Of a stretch of DNA of 64,000 bases, positions 39,995-49,940 are shown one piece after another. Every line of letters starts with the position of its first letter. The first letter of the stretch is position 1. Made by a program: the position numbers and the translations under genes. Under the pieces are notes generated by a model. That model saw only the letters and a program-made list of their open reading frames with translations. It was not told the origin of the DNA and did no database searches. The DNA is taken from NCBI RefSeq assembly GCF_019396345.1, contig NZ_JAHKRM010000011.1, forward strand, positions 248,001 through 312,000, given 5' to 3'. This DNA is from Nonomuraea guangzhouensis (GTDB taxonomy: Bacteria; Actinomycetota; Actinomycetes; Streptosporangiales; Streptosporangiaceae).

Positions 39995-40414
39995 ATGATC
40001 TTTCGTACTGTGGCGGTCGGCGTCACCCTCCTGATCTCGTCCGCGTCGCTCGCCGCTCCGGCCGCGGCCGCCGCCAACCCCGAGATATGGAACTGGGGCT
40101 CCATTTACTCGTCAGACAAGGCGGGCAAGGCCAAGGGCAAGGTCGTCCTCGACCGGCCGGGCTTCACGGTCAACGGCAAGCTCTACGACTTCCCCGGCCG
40201 GAGCGGGTGCTCGTGGCTCAAGTTCCGGTGGGTCAAGGACGACGGCGGCAGGGGCGCCAAGACGTTCCACAACTGCTCGGGGGCCAAGCCGCTGGCGTTC
40301 TCCTTCCCCACCGGCTACATGCTCTCGATCGAGGGCCGGGTCTGCCGCGGCACGGCCACGAAGGTCACCGGCAAGTGCTCGTCCTGGGACGGCGTCTGGT
40401 CCCAGGGCGGCTGA
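39995..40414 (+). CDS. Small secreted protein, unknown
   Basis: 139 residues from ATG 39995. A classical signal peptide (IFRTVAVGVTLLISSASLAA) ends near PAAAA-AN, giving a mature protein of about 105 residues with four Cys (SGCSW, HNCSG, RVCRG and GKCSSW), probably two disulfides. TAGCCT (39982-39987) lies 7 bp before the ATG, so translation may be leaderless. A strong hairpin follows the stop. No family recognised; Trp/Gly-rich beta structure is likely. Confidence 0.8.
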   Translation: MIFRTVAVGVTLLISSASLAAPAAAAANPEIWNWGSIYSSDKAGKAKGKVVLDRPGFTVNGKLYDFPGRSGCSWLKFRWVKDDGGRGAKTFHNCSGAKPLAFSFPTGYMLSIEGRVCRGTATKVTGKCSSWDGVWSQGG

Positions 40415-40432
40415 CCCCGTTCACGCCGCGAC

Positions 40433-40454
40433 CGGGCACCTCGGAAGGTGCCCG
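40433..40454 (+). terminator. Rho-independent terminator-like hairpin
   Basis: CGGGCACCT (40433-40441), loop CGGA, AGGTGCCCG (40446-40454): a perfect 9-bp GC-rich stem 18 bp after the stop of the secreted protein gene, without a strong T-run. Confidence 0.7.
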
Positions 40455-40509
40455 TTGCCGGTGCTCGGCGATAGCGTTTGCTCAGGGTGTTGGACGGAAG
40501 GAGACCCTG

Positions 40510-42693
40510 GTGAGCGAGCCAAGCGTCGATGGCGTGCCTGTGGCCGCGCGTGAGCGGCACGCCGAGGTGAGCGAGCTGGTGGAGGAAGCCCGCTATCGCT
40601 ACTACGTGCTCGACCGGCCCACGGTCAGCGACGGTCAGTTCGACGAGTGGTTCAACGAGCTGCTCGCGCTGGAGGCGGCGCATCCGGGCCTGGTGACGCC
40701 CGACTCGCCGACGCAGAAGGTGGGCGCGCCGGTCGCCGGTGACTTCGCCAAGGTCGATCACCTGGCGCCGATGGAGAGCCTCGACAACGCTTTCGACCCG
40801 GCCGGGATGGCCGGGTGGCAGGCGCGGGCCGAGCGGCTGGCCGAGGGCGATCCCGGGCCGTACCTCTGCGAGCTCAAGATCGACGGGCTGGCGATCGCGC
40901 TCGTCTACCGCGACGGGCGGCTGGAGCGCGGCGCGACCAGGGGCGACGGCCGGACGGGCGACGACGTGACGCCCAACGTCCGCACCATCGAGGGCGTGCC
41001 CCACCGGCTGAAGGGCGCTGACATCCCCAGCCTGATCGAGGTCCGGGGCGAGGTCTACATGCCGGTCAAAGAGTTCGGCGGGCTCAACGAGCAGCTCGTC
41101 GAGCAGGGGATCGCGCCCTTCGCCAACCCGCGCAACGCGTCGGCCGGCTCGCTGCGCCAGAAGGATCCACGGGTTTCCGCCCAGCGTCCGCTGCGCATGA
41201 TCGTGCACGGTGTCGGCGTCTGGGAGGGCGCGGCCGAGCCCAAGGCGCAGTCCGAGGTCTACGAGCGGCTGCGCGAGTTCGGCCTGCCGGTCAGCGACCT
41301 CTACCGGGTGGTCGGCGACCTCGCCGAGATCGACGCCTTCATCGAGCACTACCGCGTGCACCGCCACGACCCTCCGTACGAGATCGACGGCGTGGTGGTC
41401 AAGGTCGACGACTTCCGCACCCAGCGCGAGCTCGGCTCCACCTCGCGGGCGCCGCGCTGGGCGATCGCCTTCAAGTACCCGCCGGAAGAGGTCAACACCA
41501 AGCTGCTCGACATCCAGGTGGGCGTCGGCCGCACCGGCCGCGTCACGCCGTTCGCCGTGATGGAGCCGATCAGCGTGGCCGGTTCCACGGTCGAGCGCGC
41601 CACGCTGCACAACGCCGCGGTGGTGGCCGCCAAGGGCGTGCTCATCGGCGACACCGTCGTGCTGCGCAAGGCGGGTGACGTCATCCCCGAGATCCTCAGC
41701 CCGGTCACCGACCTGCGTGACGGGTCCGAGCGCCCGTTCGTCATGCCCACCCACTGCCCCGAGTGCGGCACGGAGCTGGCTTATGAGCAGGAGGGCGACG
41801 CCGACCTGCGCTGCCCCAACGCTCGCGGCTGTCCCGCGCAGATCCGCGAGCGGCTGTTCTTCGCGGCCCGGCGCACCGCGTTCGACATCGACGGGCTCGG
41901 CTACGTCGCGGCGACCGCGCTCACCCAGCCGCTGCCGCCGCAGGAGCCGGTCGTGCGCACCGAGGCCGATCTGTTCGACCTGACGCTGGAGCGGTTGATC
42001 CCGATCAGGTCCGTGGTCCGCGACAAGGACAGCGGCCTGCCCAAGATCGATCCGAAGACGGGCGAGGAGAAGGTCGTCTCGTTCTTCTCCAACATCAACG
42101 GAGAGGCCAGCCAGAACGCCCACAAGCTCATCGAGGAGCTCGAGCGGGCGAAGCAGGCGCCGCTGGCCAATGTGCTGGTCGCGCTCTCCATCCGGCACGT
42201 CGGGCCGCCCACGGCCCGCGACCTGGCGGTCGCCCTGCGCTCGATCGACGCCGTCATGGCCGCCTCGGAGGAGGAGCTCGCCGCGATCAAGGGCATCGGG
42301 TCGCGGGTGGCGGCCACCATCCGCGCCTGGTTCGAGGTCGACTGGCATCGCGAGATCATCACCCGCTGGCGGGCCGCGGGCGTCCGCATGGAGGACGAGC
42401 CCGCTCCCGAGAAGGGGCCGCAGACGCTGGAGGGGCTGACCTTCGTGGTGACGGGCACGCTGCCGGGCTTCACCCGCGACTCCGCCGCCGAGGCGCTCGG
42501 CGATCGGGGCGGCAAGGTCGCGAGCTCGGTGTCGAAGAAGACCTCGTTCCTGGTGGCGGGGGACAACGCCGGGTCCAAGTACGACAAGGCCGTCAGTCTG
42601 GGCGTGCCGATCCTCGACGGGGCGGGCTTCGAGGTGCTCCTGACCGAGGGACCGGACGCGGCCGCACAGGTGGCTGTCACTCCGGAGCCATAG
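40510..42693 (+). CDS. ligA: NAD-dependent DNA ligase
   Basis: 727 residues. Catalytic Lys123 is in CELKIDGLA; SLDNAF, GDGRTGDDVT and NPRNASAGSLRQ are the adenylation motifs; the Cys4 zinc finger is CPECGTEL...CPNARGCPAQ; helix-hairpin-helix repeats and a C-terminal BRCT domain (GLTFVVTGTLPGFTR) follow. An extra segment of about 35 residues (IRSVVRDKDSGLPKIDPKTG and the residues after it) lies between the zinc finger region and the HhH repeats; I believe it is shared by related actinomycetes. AAGGAG 6 nt before GTG 40510 sets the start. Confidence 0.97.
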   Translation: MSEPSVDGVPVAARERHAEVSELVEEARYRYYVLDRPTVSDGQFDEWFNELLALEAAHPGLVTPDSPTQKVGAPVAGDFAKVDHLAPMESLDNAFDPAGMAGWQARAERLAEGDPGPYLCELKIDGLAIALVYRDGRLERGATRGDGRTGDDVTPNVRTIEGVPHRLKGADIPSLIEVRGEVYMPVKEFGGLNEQLVEQGIAPFANPRNASAGSLRQKDPRVSAQRPLRMIVHGVGVWEGAAEPKAQSEVYERLREFGLPVSDLYRVVGDLAEIDAFIEHYRVHRHDPPYEIDGVVVKVDDFRTQRELGSTSRAPRWAIAFKYPPEEVNTKLLDIQVGVGRTGRVTPFAVMEPISVAGSTVERATLHNAAVVAAKGVLIGDTVVLRKAGDVIPEILSPVTDLRDGSERPFVMPTHCPECGTELAYEQEGDADLRCPNARGCPAQIRERLFFAARRTAFDIDGLGYVAATALTQPLPPQEPVVRTEADLFDLTLERLIPIRSVVRDKDSGLPKIDPKTGEEKVVSFFSNINGEASQNAHKLIEELERAKQAPLANVLVALSIRHVGPPTARDLAVALRSIDAVMAASEEELAAIKGIGSRVAATIRAWFEVDWHREIITRWRAAGVRMEDEPAPEKGPQTLEGLTFVVTGTLPGFTRDSAAEALGDRGGKVASSVSKKTSFLVAGDNAGSKYDKAVSLGVPILDGAGFEVLLTEGPDAAAQVAVTPEP

Positions 42694-42758
42694 GCCATCT
42701 ACAGATTGTCGCGGGTAGCATACGAAGAGTGGTTTTGGGGTATATGTCCGAAGGATAA

Positions 42759-44915
42759 GTGACGGAACGTACGCGGTTGGTTTCGCGAAGTGGGGTAAAG
42801 GTCGTACCCTCCCATAGTGACCTAATGGGGGTTCTGTTACTGATGGCTGACCCAACCGACACCCGCGACACAGGGCCACGCGTCGGGACGCCTCTGTGGG
42901 CGTTCCTCGCCGGCATCACCGTGATCGGCTTCACCGCGCTGGCCGTGGCCATGCTCCGGCTCGACCCGGCCGGCCTGGCGGAGCTCGCCCGCACACCCTT
43001 GTTCTGGGTGCTGACCATCCTCGCCGTGCTGGGCGAGCTCAGGCCCGTCATGGTGTCCTCGGCGACCGCCGTCGGCGGCACGTACCCCTCCACCATGTTC
43101 ACCTTCGCCGTGCTCCTGCACTTCGGCCTGCCCGTGGCGGTGCTGATGCAGGCGGTGGCCGTGACGATGAACGGCATCGTCACCCGCAAGGCGTGGCACC
43201 GGGTGATGTTCAACATCGCCCAGTCGACGCTCGCGCTGACCGCCGCCGGTGTGGTGCTCGGCCTGTTCGGCATCGTGCCGCGCCCGGCCGCGCCGTGGGT
43301 GCCCACGGGCTCCGACATGCTGGCGATCACGCTGGCCGGCATCGCCTACTTCGCCGTCAGGGCCGCGCTGGTGAGCGGCGCGGTGGCGCTGCACGAGCGC
43401 CGGTCGATCACCCGCGTGCTGCGGGCCAGCCTCGGCCCGCAGAGCCTCGTCTACGCCGCGCTGCTCGGCCTGGCGCCCCTGGTCGTCGTGGTGATGACCC
43501 ACGCGCCCTCCCTCGTGCCGCTGTTCGTGGCGCCCCTGGCGGCGGTCTACTTCACCGCCACGCTGTCCATGCGCCGCGACCATCAGGCGATGCACGACGA
43601 GCTGACCGGCCTGCCCAACCGCAAGATGCTGATCGTGAGCACCGAGGAGGCGCTCGCCGAGGCCCGCCAGGACGAGCGGGTCGGCCTGTTCCTGCTCGAC
43701 CTCGACCGGTTCAAGGAGGTCAACGACACGATGGGCCACCCGGTCGGTGACCGGTTGCTGCAGATGGTCGCTCACCGGCTCACCCATTCCGTACGCCCCG
43801 GCGACGTCGTGGCCCGGCTGGGCGGTGACGAGTTCGCCGTCCTGCTGCCCTCGATCAGGGACGCCCACGCGGCCCGCGAGGTGGCGGCCAGGCTGCGGGC
43901 CGCTCTCAGAGAGCCGGTACGGCTGGAGGGCATGTCGTTCGACCTCGACGGATCCGTCGGCATCGCGCTCTATCCCGACCACGCCCCCGACTTCGAGCTG
44001 CTGCTCCAGCGCGCCGACGTGGCGATGTATCTCGCCAAGGAGGGGCGTACCGGTGTGGAGCTCTACCAGCCGGACAAGGACCGCAACTCGCCCGAACGCC
44101 TCAACCTCCTCGGCGACCTGCGGCGCGCGGTCGACAACCGCGAGCTCAGGCTGCACTACCAGCCCAAGGTCGGCCTGGGCACCGGCGCCGTGCACGGCAT
44201 GGAGGCCCTGCTGCGCTGGCGCCACCCGGTGCACGGCCAGCTCCCGCCGTCGGAGTTCATCCCGCTGGCCGAGCAGTCCTACCTCATGCGCCAGCTCACC
44301 GAATACGTCATCGAGGCCGCCCTGGAGCAGGCCGCCCGCTGGTGGCACAGCGGGCTGCGGGTGCAGGTCTCGGTCAACATCTCCGCCCGCGACCTGCTCG
44401 ACTCGGCGCTGCCCGACCAGTTGGAGGCGGGGCTGGCCAAGCTCCGGCTACCGCCCTCGGCGATCCAGCTGGAGGTCACCGAGCGCATCCTGATGGGCGA
44501 CCAGGCCTACACGCACGAGACGATCAAGGCGCTGGCCGTGCTCGGGGTGCCGCTGTCCCTCGACGACTTCGGCACCGGCTACTCCTCGCTGATCAGGCTG
44601 CAGCGGCTGGCGGTGTCCGAGGTGAAGATCGACGCGTCGTTCGTCAAGCGCATCGCCGAGTCCGACGACGACTACCGGATCGTGCGCTCCATCGTCGACC
44701 TGGTCCGCTCGCTCGGCCTGCGCTCGGTCGCCGAGGGCGTGGAGTCGGACGACGTGGCGATCCGGCTCACCGAGATGGGCTGCGAGATGGGCCAGGGCTG
44801 GCTGTTCAACGAGCCCATGCCGCCCGCCGAGGCCACGGTCTGGCTGCGCGAACACTTCGAGAGCTCGCCCGGGATCGAGTACGGCTACCGCTCCGAGGTC
44901 ACTCAGACCGCCTGA
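42759..44915 (+). CDS. Membrane GGDEF-EAL cyclic-di-GMP protein
   Basis: 718 residues if started at GTG 42759, which has GAAGGA 4-5 nt upstream; ATG 42825 and 42843 are alternatives. About six to seven N-terminal helices form a membrane sensor. The GGDEF domain (DELTGLPNRKML, LGGDEFAVLLP) and the EAL domain (GMEALLRW, EVTERI, DDFGTGYSS, KIDASFVK) keep all named catalytic residues, so the protein could both make and degrade cyclic di-GMP. Alone between ligA and gatC. Confidence 0.93.
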   Translation: MTERTRLVSRSGVKVVPSHSDLMGVLLLMADPTDTRDTGPRVGTPLWAFLAGITVIGFTALAVAMLRLDPAGLAELARTPLFWVLTILAVLGELRPVMVSSATAVGGTYPSTMFTFAVLLHFGLPVAVLMQAVAVTMNGIVTRKAWHRVMFNIAQSTLALTAAGVVLGLFGIVPRPAAPWVPTGSDMLAITLAGIAYFAVRAALVSGAVALHERRSITRVLRASLGPQSLVYAALLGLAPLVVVVMTHAPSLVPLFVAPLAAVYFTATLSMRRDHQAMHDELTGLPNRKMLIVSTEEALAEARQDERVGLFLLDLDRFKEVNDTMGHPVGDRLLQMVAHRLTHSVRPGDVVARLGGDEFAVLLPSIRDAHAAREVAARLRAALREPVRLEGMSFDLDGSVGIALYPDHAPDFELLLQRADVAMYLAKEGRTGVELYQPDKDRNSPERLNLLGDLRRAVDNRELRLHYQPKVGLGTGAVHGMEALLRWRHPVHGQLPPSEFIPLAEQSYLMRQLTEYVIEAALEQAARWWHSGLRVQVSVNISARDLLDSALPDQLEAGLAKLRLPPSAIQLEVTERILMGDQAYTHETIKALAVLGVPLSLDDFGTGYSSLIRLQRLAVSEVKIDASFVKRIAESDDDYRIVRSIVDLVRSLGLRSVAEGVESDDVAIRLTEMGCEMGQGWLFNEPMPPAEATVWLREHFESSPGIEYGYRSEVTQTA

Positions 44916-45020
44916 CCCGGCGCTTCCACCGTGGCGAGGGTTAACGGTTCGGTCTAGCTCCGTCAAGGCCCCTAGGATGACAGTGTCCCAACTCCATCCA
45001 CGAAACGGGTTAAACGACTC

Positions 45021-45320
45021 ATGTCCGCCATAACCCGCGACGAGGTCGCACACCTGGCCCGGTTGTCCAGGCTGGCCCTCACCGATGACGAACTCGCCCA
45101 CTACGCCACCCAGCTCGATGCCATCATCGAGTCGGTCGCGAAGGTGGCCGAGGTCGCCGCCGAGGACGTTCCGCCTTCGTCGCACGCGCTTCCGCTGACC
45201 AATGTCTTCCGTGCCGACGAGGTGCGACAGTCCCTGACGCCCGAGCAAGCGCTGTCCGGCGCGCCAGCCGTCGAGGACGACCGCTTCCGGGTCCCGCGCA
45301 TCCTGGGGGAGGAGGCATGA
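45021..45320 (+). CDS. gatC: Asp/Glu-tRNA amidotransferase subunit C
   Basis: 99 residues. ITRDEVAHLARLSRLAL, then DELAHYATQLDAII and a C-terminal DRFRVPRIL are the GatC signature. It tethers GatA and GatB. A TAGGAT -10-like box lies near 44972. Overlaps gatA by 4 bp. Confidence 0.96.
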   Translation: MSAITRDEVAHLARLSRLALTDDELAHYATQLDAIIESVAKVAEVAAEDVPPSSHALPLTNVFRADEVRQSLTPEQALSGAPAVEDDRFRVPRILGEEA

Positions 45321-46807
45321 GTCTGATCCACAAGACCGCCGCCGAGCTGGGCGCGCTGATCGCCGGTGGCGAGGTGACCGCCGTCGAGGTGGCCGAGGCG
45401 CACCTCGACCGCATGGCCGAGGTCGAGCCCAAGATCAACGCGTTCCTGCACATCGACCGCGAGACCACCGTCGAGCAGGCGCGGGCCGTCGACGCCCGGC
45501 TGGGCGCCGGTGAGCGGCTCGGTCCGCTGGCCGGGGTGCCGATCGCGCACAAGGACATCTTCGCGACCGCCGACATGCCGACGACGGCCGCGTCCAAGAT
45601 CCTCGAAGGCTGGCGCCCGCCGTACGACGCGACCGTCACGAGCCGCCTGCGCGCGGCCGGGCTGGTCATTCTCGGCAAGACGAACCTCGACGAGTTCGCC
45701 ATGGGCTCCTCCACCGAGAACTCCGCCTACGGCACGACGCACAACCCCTGGGACCTGACCAGGATCCCCGGCGGGTCGTCCGGTGGTTCCAGCGCCGCCG
45801 TCGCCTCCTACGAGGCGCCGCTGTCCACCGGCACCGACACCGGCGGCTCGATCCGGCAGCCCGCCGCGGTCACCGGCATCGTGGGCATGAAGCCGACCTA
45901 TGGTGGTTCGTCGCGTTATGGGTTGATCGCGTTCGCCAGCTCGCTCGACACGCCCGGCCCGTTCGCCCGCAACGTGCTCGACGCGGCGCTGCTGCACGAG
46001 GTGTTCTCCGGGCACGACCCGATGGACTCCACTTCGATCGACGCCCCCGTACCGTCCGTGGTGGAGGCCGCTCGCAACGCCGACATCTCCGGCCTGCGCG
46101 TCGGCGTGGTCAAGGAGTTCGGCGGCGAGGGCTACCAGGCCGGCGTGCTGGCCCGCTTCCACGAGGCCGTCGAGCTGCTCGAATCGCTCGGCGCCAAGGT
46201 CGTCGAGGTCTCCTGCCCGTCGTTCTCGACCGCGCTGCCCGCCTACTACCTGATCGCGCCGTCGGAGTGCTCCTCCAACCTGGCGCGCTTCGACGCCATG
46301 CGCTACGGCCTGCGCGTCGGCGACGACGGCACCCGCAGCGCCGAGGAGGTCATGGCGCTGACCAGGGCCGCCGGGTTCGGCCCCGAGGTCAAGCGGCGCA
46401 TCATGCTCGGCACCTACGCGCTGTCGAGCGGCTACTACGACGCCTACTACGGTCAGGCGCAGAAGGTGCGCACGGTCATCTCGCGCGAGTTCGAGGCCGC
46501 CTTCCACCAGGTGGACGTGCTGGTGTCGCCGACGACGCCGACGACGGCGTTCCCGATCGGCGAGCGCGCGGACGACCCGATCGCCATGTACCTCGCCGAC
46601 CTGTGCACCATCCCGTCCAACCTGTCGGGCAACGCGGCCATCTCGGTCCCGTGCGGCCTGGCCGACGAGGACGGGCTGCCGGTCGGCCTGCAGATCATGG
46701 CCCCGGTGCTGGGCGACGACCGCTGCTACCGCGTCGGCGCCGCCGTCGAGCGGGCCCTCGAAAGCCGCTGGGGCGGCAGCCTCCTGTCCAAGGCTCCGGC
46801 TCTCTGA
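45317..46807 (+). CDS. gatA: Asp/Glu-tRNA amidotransferase subunit A
   Basis: 496 residues of the amidase-signature family. The Ser-cisSer-Lys triad is Lys79 (IAHKDIF), Ser154 (GGSSGGSSAAV) and Ser178 (GTDTGGSIRQ). It releases ammonia from glutamine for GatB, allowing correction of Glu-tRNAGln and Asp-tRNAAsn. Confidence 0.98.
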   Translation: MSLIHKTAAELGALIAGGEVTAVEVAEAHLDRMAEVEPKINAFLHIDRETTVEQARAVDARLGAGERLGPLAGVPIAHKDIFATADMPTTAASKILEGWRPPYDATVTSRLRAAGLVILGKTNLDEFAMGSSTENSAYGTTHNPWDLTRIPGGSSGGSSAAVASYEAPLSTGTDTGGSIRQPAAVTGIVGMKPTYGGSSRYGLIAFASSLDTPGPFARNVLDAALLHEVFSGHDPMDSTSIDAPVPSVVEAARNADISGLRVGVVKEFGGEGYQAGVLARFHEAVELLESLGAKVVEVSCPSFSTALPAYYLIAPSECSSNLARFDAMRYGLRVGDDGTRSAEEVMALTRAAGFGPEVKRRIMLGTYALSSGYYDAYYGQAQKVRTVISREFEAAFHQVDVLVSPTTPTTAFPIGERADDPIAMYLADLCTIPSNLSGNAAISVPCGLADEDGLPVGLQIMAPVLGDDRCYRVGAAVERALESRWGGSLLSKAPAL

Positions 46808-46822
46808 ACTAAGGACTCCACC

Positions 46823-48328
46823 ATGACTGTCGGTACGCACATGCCGTACGACGAGGCGCTCGCCCGGTTCGAGCCGGTGCTCGGGCTGGAGACGCACGTC
46901 GAACTCGGCACGGCGTCGAAGATGTTCTGCGGGTGCAAGACGACCTTCGGCGCCCCGCCCAACACGCAGGTCTGCCCGACCTGCCTGGCTTTTCCCGGCT
47001 CGCTGCCCACGGCCAACGCCGTCGCGATCGAGTCGACGATCCGCATCGGCCTGGCGCTGAACTGCTCGATCGCCGAGTGGTGCCGCTTTGCCCGGAAGAA
47101 CTACTTCTATCCGGATATGCCGAAGAACTACCAGATTTCCCAGTACGACGAGCCGCTCTGCTTCGACGGCTACCTCGACGTCGAGATCGACGGCCGGACC
47201 GTGCGGGTCGAGATCGAGCGGGTGCACCTGGAGGAGGACACCGGCAAGTCCACCCACGTGGGCGGCGCGACCGGCCGCATCCAGGGTGCCGACTACTCGA
47301 TCGTCGACTACAACCGGGCCGGCATCCCGCTGGTGGAGATCGTCACCAAGCCGATCGAGGGCACCGAGAGCCTGGCGCCCGAGGTGGCCAAGGCGTACGC
47401 GACCGAGCTGCGCGAGATCATGCGCACGCTGGGCGTCTCCGACGTGCGCATGGAGGAGGGCTCGATGCGCTGCGACGTCAACGTCTCGCTCATGCCGCGC
47501 GGCTCGTCCGAGTGGGGCACCCGTACCGAGACCAAGAACGTCAACTCGCTGCGCAGCGTCGAGCGTTCCGTGCGGAGCGAGATCGAGCGGCAGGCGGCGA
47601 TCCTCGCCGACGGCGGCCGGATCATCCAGGAGACCAGGCACTTCCACGAGGACACCGGCGTCACCACGCCCGGCAGGTCCAAGGAGGAGGCGCAGGACTA
47701 CCGCTACTTCCCCGAGCCCGACCTGGTGCCGATCGCGCCCGACCCGGCCTGGGTGGCCACGCTCAAGGAAGCGCTGCCCGAGCTGCCGTCGGTCCGGCGC
47801 AAGCGGCTGCAGGCCGAGTGGGGGGTGTCCGACCTCGACATGCAGGCCATGCACAACGCCGACGCGTTCGACCTGGTCGAGGCCACTGTCGCGGCGGGCG
47901 CGCCGGCCGCCGACGCGCGTAAGTGGTGGATGGGCGAGCTGGCGCGGCGCGCCAACGAGTCCGCTGTGGCCCTGGCGGACCTGCCCATCACGCCCACCCA
48001 GATCGCCCGGGTCACCGAGCTGGTGGCCTCCGGCGCGCTCAACGACAAGCTGGCCCGCGAGGTGCTCGAAGGCGTGCTGGCCGGGGAGGGTTCGCCCGAC
48101 GAGGTGGTCGAGCGGCGCGGGCTGAAGATCGTCAACGACGAGGGTGAGCTGTCGGCGATCGTCGACCAGGTCATCGCCGGCAACGCCGACGCGGCCGAGA
48201 AGGTCCGCTCCGGCAAGATCGCCGCAGCCGGTGCGCTGGTGGGCGGCGTGATGAAGGCCAGCCGCGGCAAGGCCGACGCCGGCCGGGCCCGCGAACTGAT
48301 CCTGGAGAAGCTGGGCGTCTCCGAGTAA
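46823..48328 (+). CDS. gatB: Asp/Glu-tRNA amidotransferase subunit B
   Basis: 501 residues. GLETHVELGTASKMFCGC, CPTCLAFPGSLP, the LEEDTGKSTHVG and DYNRAGIPLVEIVT blocks and the C-terminal YqeY/tail domain (AEKVRSGKIAAAGALVGGVM) identify GatB, which phosphorylates the misacylated tRNA and accepts ammonia. The zinc-binding Cys residues (CGC, CPTC) are intact. Starts 15 bp after gatA in the same operon. Confidence 0.98.
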   Translation: MTVGTHMPYDEALARFEPVLGLETHVELGTASKMFCGCKTTFGAPPNTQVCPTCLAFPGSLPTANAVAIESTIRIGLALNCSIAEWCRFARKNYFYPDMPKNYQISQYDEPLCFDGYLDVEIDGRTVRVEIERVHLEEDTGKSTHVGGATGRIQGADYSIVDYNRAGIPLVEIVTKPIEGTESLAPEVAKAYATELREIMRTLGVSDVRMEEGSMRCDVNVSLMPRGSSEWGTRTETKNVNSLRSVERSVRSEIERQAAILADGGRIIQETRHFHEDTGVTTPGRSKEEAQDYRYFPEPDLVPIAPDPAWVATLKEALPELPSVRRKRLQAEWGVSDLDMQAMHNADAFDLVEATVAAGAPAADARKWWMGELARRANESAVALADLPITPTQIARVTELVASGALNDKLAREVLEGVLAGEGSPDEVVERRGLKIVNDEGELSAIVDQVIAGNADAAEKVRSGKIAAAGALVGGVMKASRGKADAGRARELILEKLGVSE

Positions 48329-48349
48329 GCCCGTCGACGGGTGATTCGC

Positions 48350-48395
48350 CGAAGGCCCCGCCACTCGCTGAGGAAGCGAGACGGCGGGGCCTTCG
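48350..48395. terminator. Bidirectional terminator between gatB and tctA
   Basis: CGAAGGCCCCGCC (48350-48362) pairs perfectly with GGCGGGGCCTTCG (48383-48395), 13 bp, and inside it CTCGCT (48364-48369) pairs with AGCGAG (48375-48380). It lies between the convergent gatB and tctA stops and can end transcription from both sides. Confidence 0.85.
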
Positions 48396-48416
48396 TCGTA
48401 AGGCCGGTAGGGGCCG

Positions 48417-49940
48417 TTAGTCCTCCCGCGACGTGTGCATGACCGGTTCGACGTGGCGCCGTTCCATCAGCTTCCTGAACAGCGGCGCGAGCAGCGCGAG
48501 GAGGGCGAGCAGCAGCAGGATCACCGCGATGGGGCTGCTCACCAGCACGGTCACGTCGCCCGCCCCGATGGCCAGGGCCCGGCGTAGCTGGATCTCCGCC
48601 ATCGGCCCCAGGATCAGGCCGATCACCGCCGGGGCGACCGGCAGTCCGAAGCGCCGCATCGCGTACCCGAGCAGGCCCAGCAGGAAGAGCGCGACCAGGT
48701 CCACCACCGAGCCGTTCAGGGCGTACACGCCGAGCGCGGCGAACAGCACGATGCCCGCGTACAGGTACGGCCGGGGGATGCGCAGCACCCGCGCCCAGAG
48801 CGGCGCCAGGGGCAGGTTCAGCACGAGGAGCATCGTGTTGCCGATGAACAGCGACGCGATCATGCCCCACACCAGGGCCGGGTTGTGGTCGAACAGCTGC
48901 GGCCCGGGCTGCAGACCGTACTGCTGGAAGGCGGCGAGCAGGATCGCGGCCGTCGCGGACGTGGGCAGGCCCAGCGTCAGCAGCGGCACCAGGGTCCCGG
49001 CGGCCGAGGCATTGTTGGCCGCCTCGGGCCCGGCGACGCCCTCGATGGCGCCCTTGCCGAACTCCTCCTTGGCGACGCCGCGGGCCAGCCGCTTCTCGGC
49101 CGCGTACGACAGGAAGGTCGGGATCTCGGCGCCGCCGCCGGGCAGCGCGCCGAACGGGAAGCCGAGCGCGGTGCCGCGCAGCCAGGGCAGCCACGACCGG
49201 CGCCAGTCCGTACGGCCCATCCAGGCCCGGCCCACCGGCACCACTTCGGGCAGGGAGTGGCGCAGCCGCGAGGCCACGTACAGGGCCTCGCCCAGCGCGA
49301 ACAGCCCGACGGCCACGACCACCACGTCCACGCCGTCGAGCAGCTGGTCCATGCCGAGCGTGAGCCGCGCCTGCCCGGTCTGCTGGTCGATGCCGATCAG
49401 CCCGATCACCAGGCCGAACCCGAGCGAGGCCAGTCCGCGGACGACCGAGCGGGACAGCACCGACGACACCGCGGTGAAGGCCAGGATCGCCAGCGCGAAG
49501 TAGTCCTCGGGCCCGAACGCGATGGCGAAGCTCACCACCGCGGGCGCCGCCACGACCAGCAGCGCGGTCGCGATCGTGCCCGCCACGAACGAGCCGATGG
49601 CCGCGGTGGCCAGCGCCTGCGCCGCCCGGCCGCGCCTGGCCATCTTGTTGCCCTCCAGCGCGGTGATCATCGAGGACGACTCGCCGGGGGTGTTGAGCAG
49701 GATGGAGGTGGTCGAGCCGCCGTACATGCCGCCGTAGTAGATCCCGGCGAACATGATGAACGCGCTGGTCGGCGGCACGGTGAAGGTGATGGGCAGGAGC
49801 AGCGCCACCGTCATGGCGGGCCCGATGCCGGGCAGCACGCCGACGAGGGTGCCGAGGGTGACGCCGATGAGGGCGTACATGAGGTTGATCGGCGTCAGCG
49901 CCCCGGCGAAACCGTCGAGCAGGAGCTGGAAGGAGTTCAC
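48417..49940 (-). CDS. tctA: Tripartite tricarboxylate transporter, large permease TctA
   Basis: 507 residues with about 11-12 membrane helices. LIGVTLGTLVGVLPGIGPAM and GGMYGGSTTSILLNTPGE, followed by the PGGGAEIPTFLSYAAEKRLA block, are the hallmarks of TctA. With TctB it forms the secondary transporter fed by TctC. The GTG start at 49940 directly adjoins the tctB stop. Citrate or another tricarboxylate or dicarboxylate is the likely substrate. Confidence 0.95.
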   Translation of the reverse strand: MNSFQLLLDGFAGALTPINLMYALIGVTLGTLVGVLPGIGPAMTVALLLPITFTVPPTSAFIMFAGIYYGGMYGGSTTSILLNTPGESSSMITALEGNKMARRGRAAQALATAAIGSFVAGTIATALLVVAAPAVVSFAIAFGPEDYFALAILAFTAVSSVLSRSVVRGLASLGFGLVIGLIGIDQQTGQARLTLGMDQLLDGVDVVVVAVGLFALGEALYVASRLRHSLPEVVPVGRAWMGRTDWRRSWLPWLRGTALGFPFGALPGGGAEIPTFLSYAAEKRLARGVAKEEFGKGAIEGVAGPEAANNASAAGTLVPLLTLGLPTSATAAILLAAFQQYGLQPGPQLFDHNPALVWGMIASLFIGNTMLLVLNLPLAPLWARVLRIPRPYLYAGIVLFAALGVYALNGSVVDLVALFLLGLLGYAMRRFGLPVAPAVIGLILGPMAEIQLRRALAIGAGDVTVLVSSPIAVILLLLALLALLAPLFRKLMERRHVEPVMHTSRED

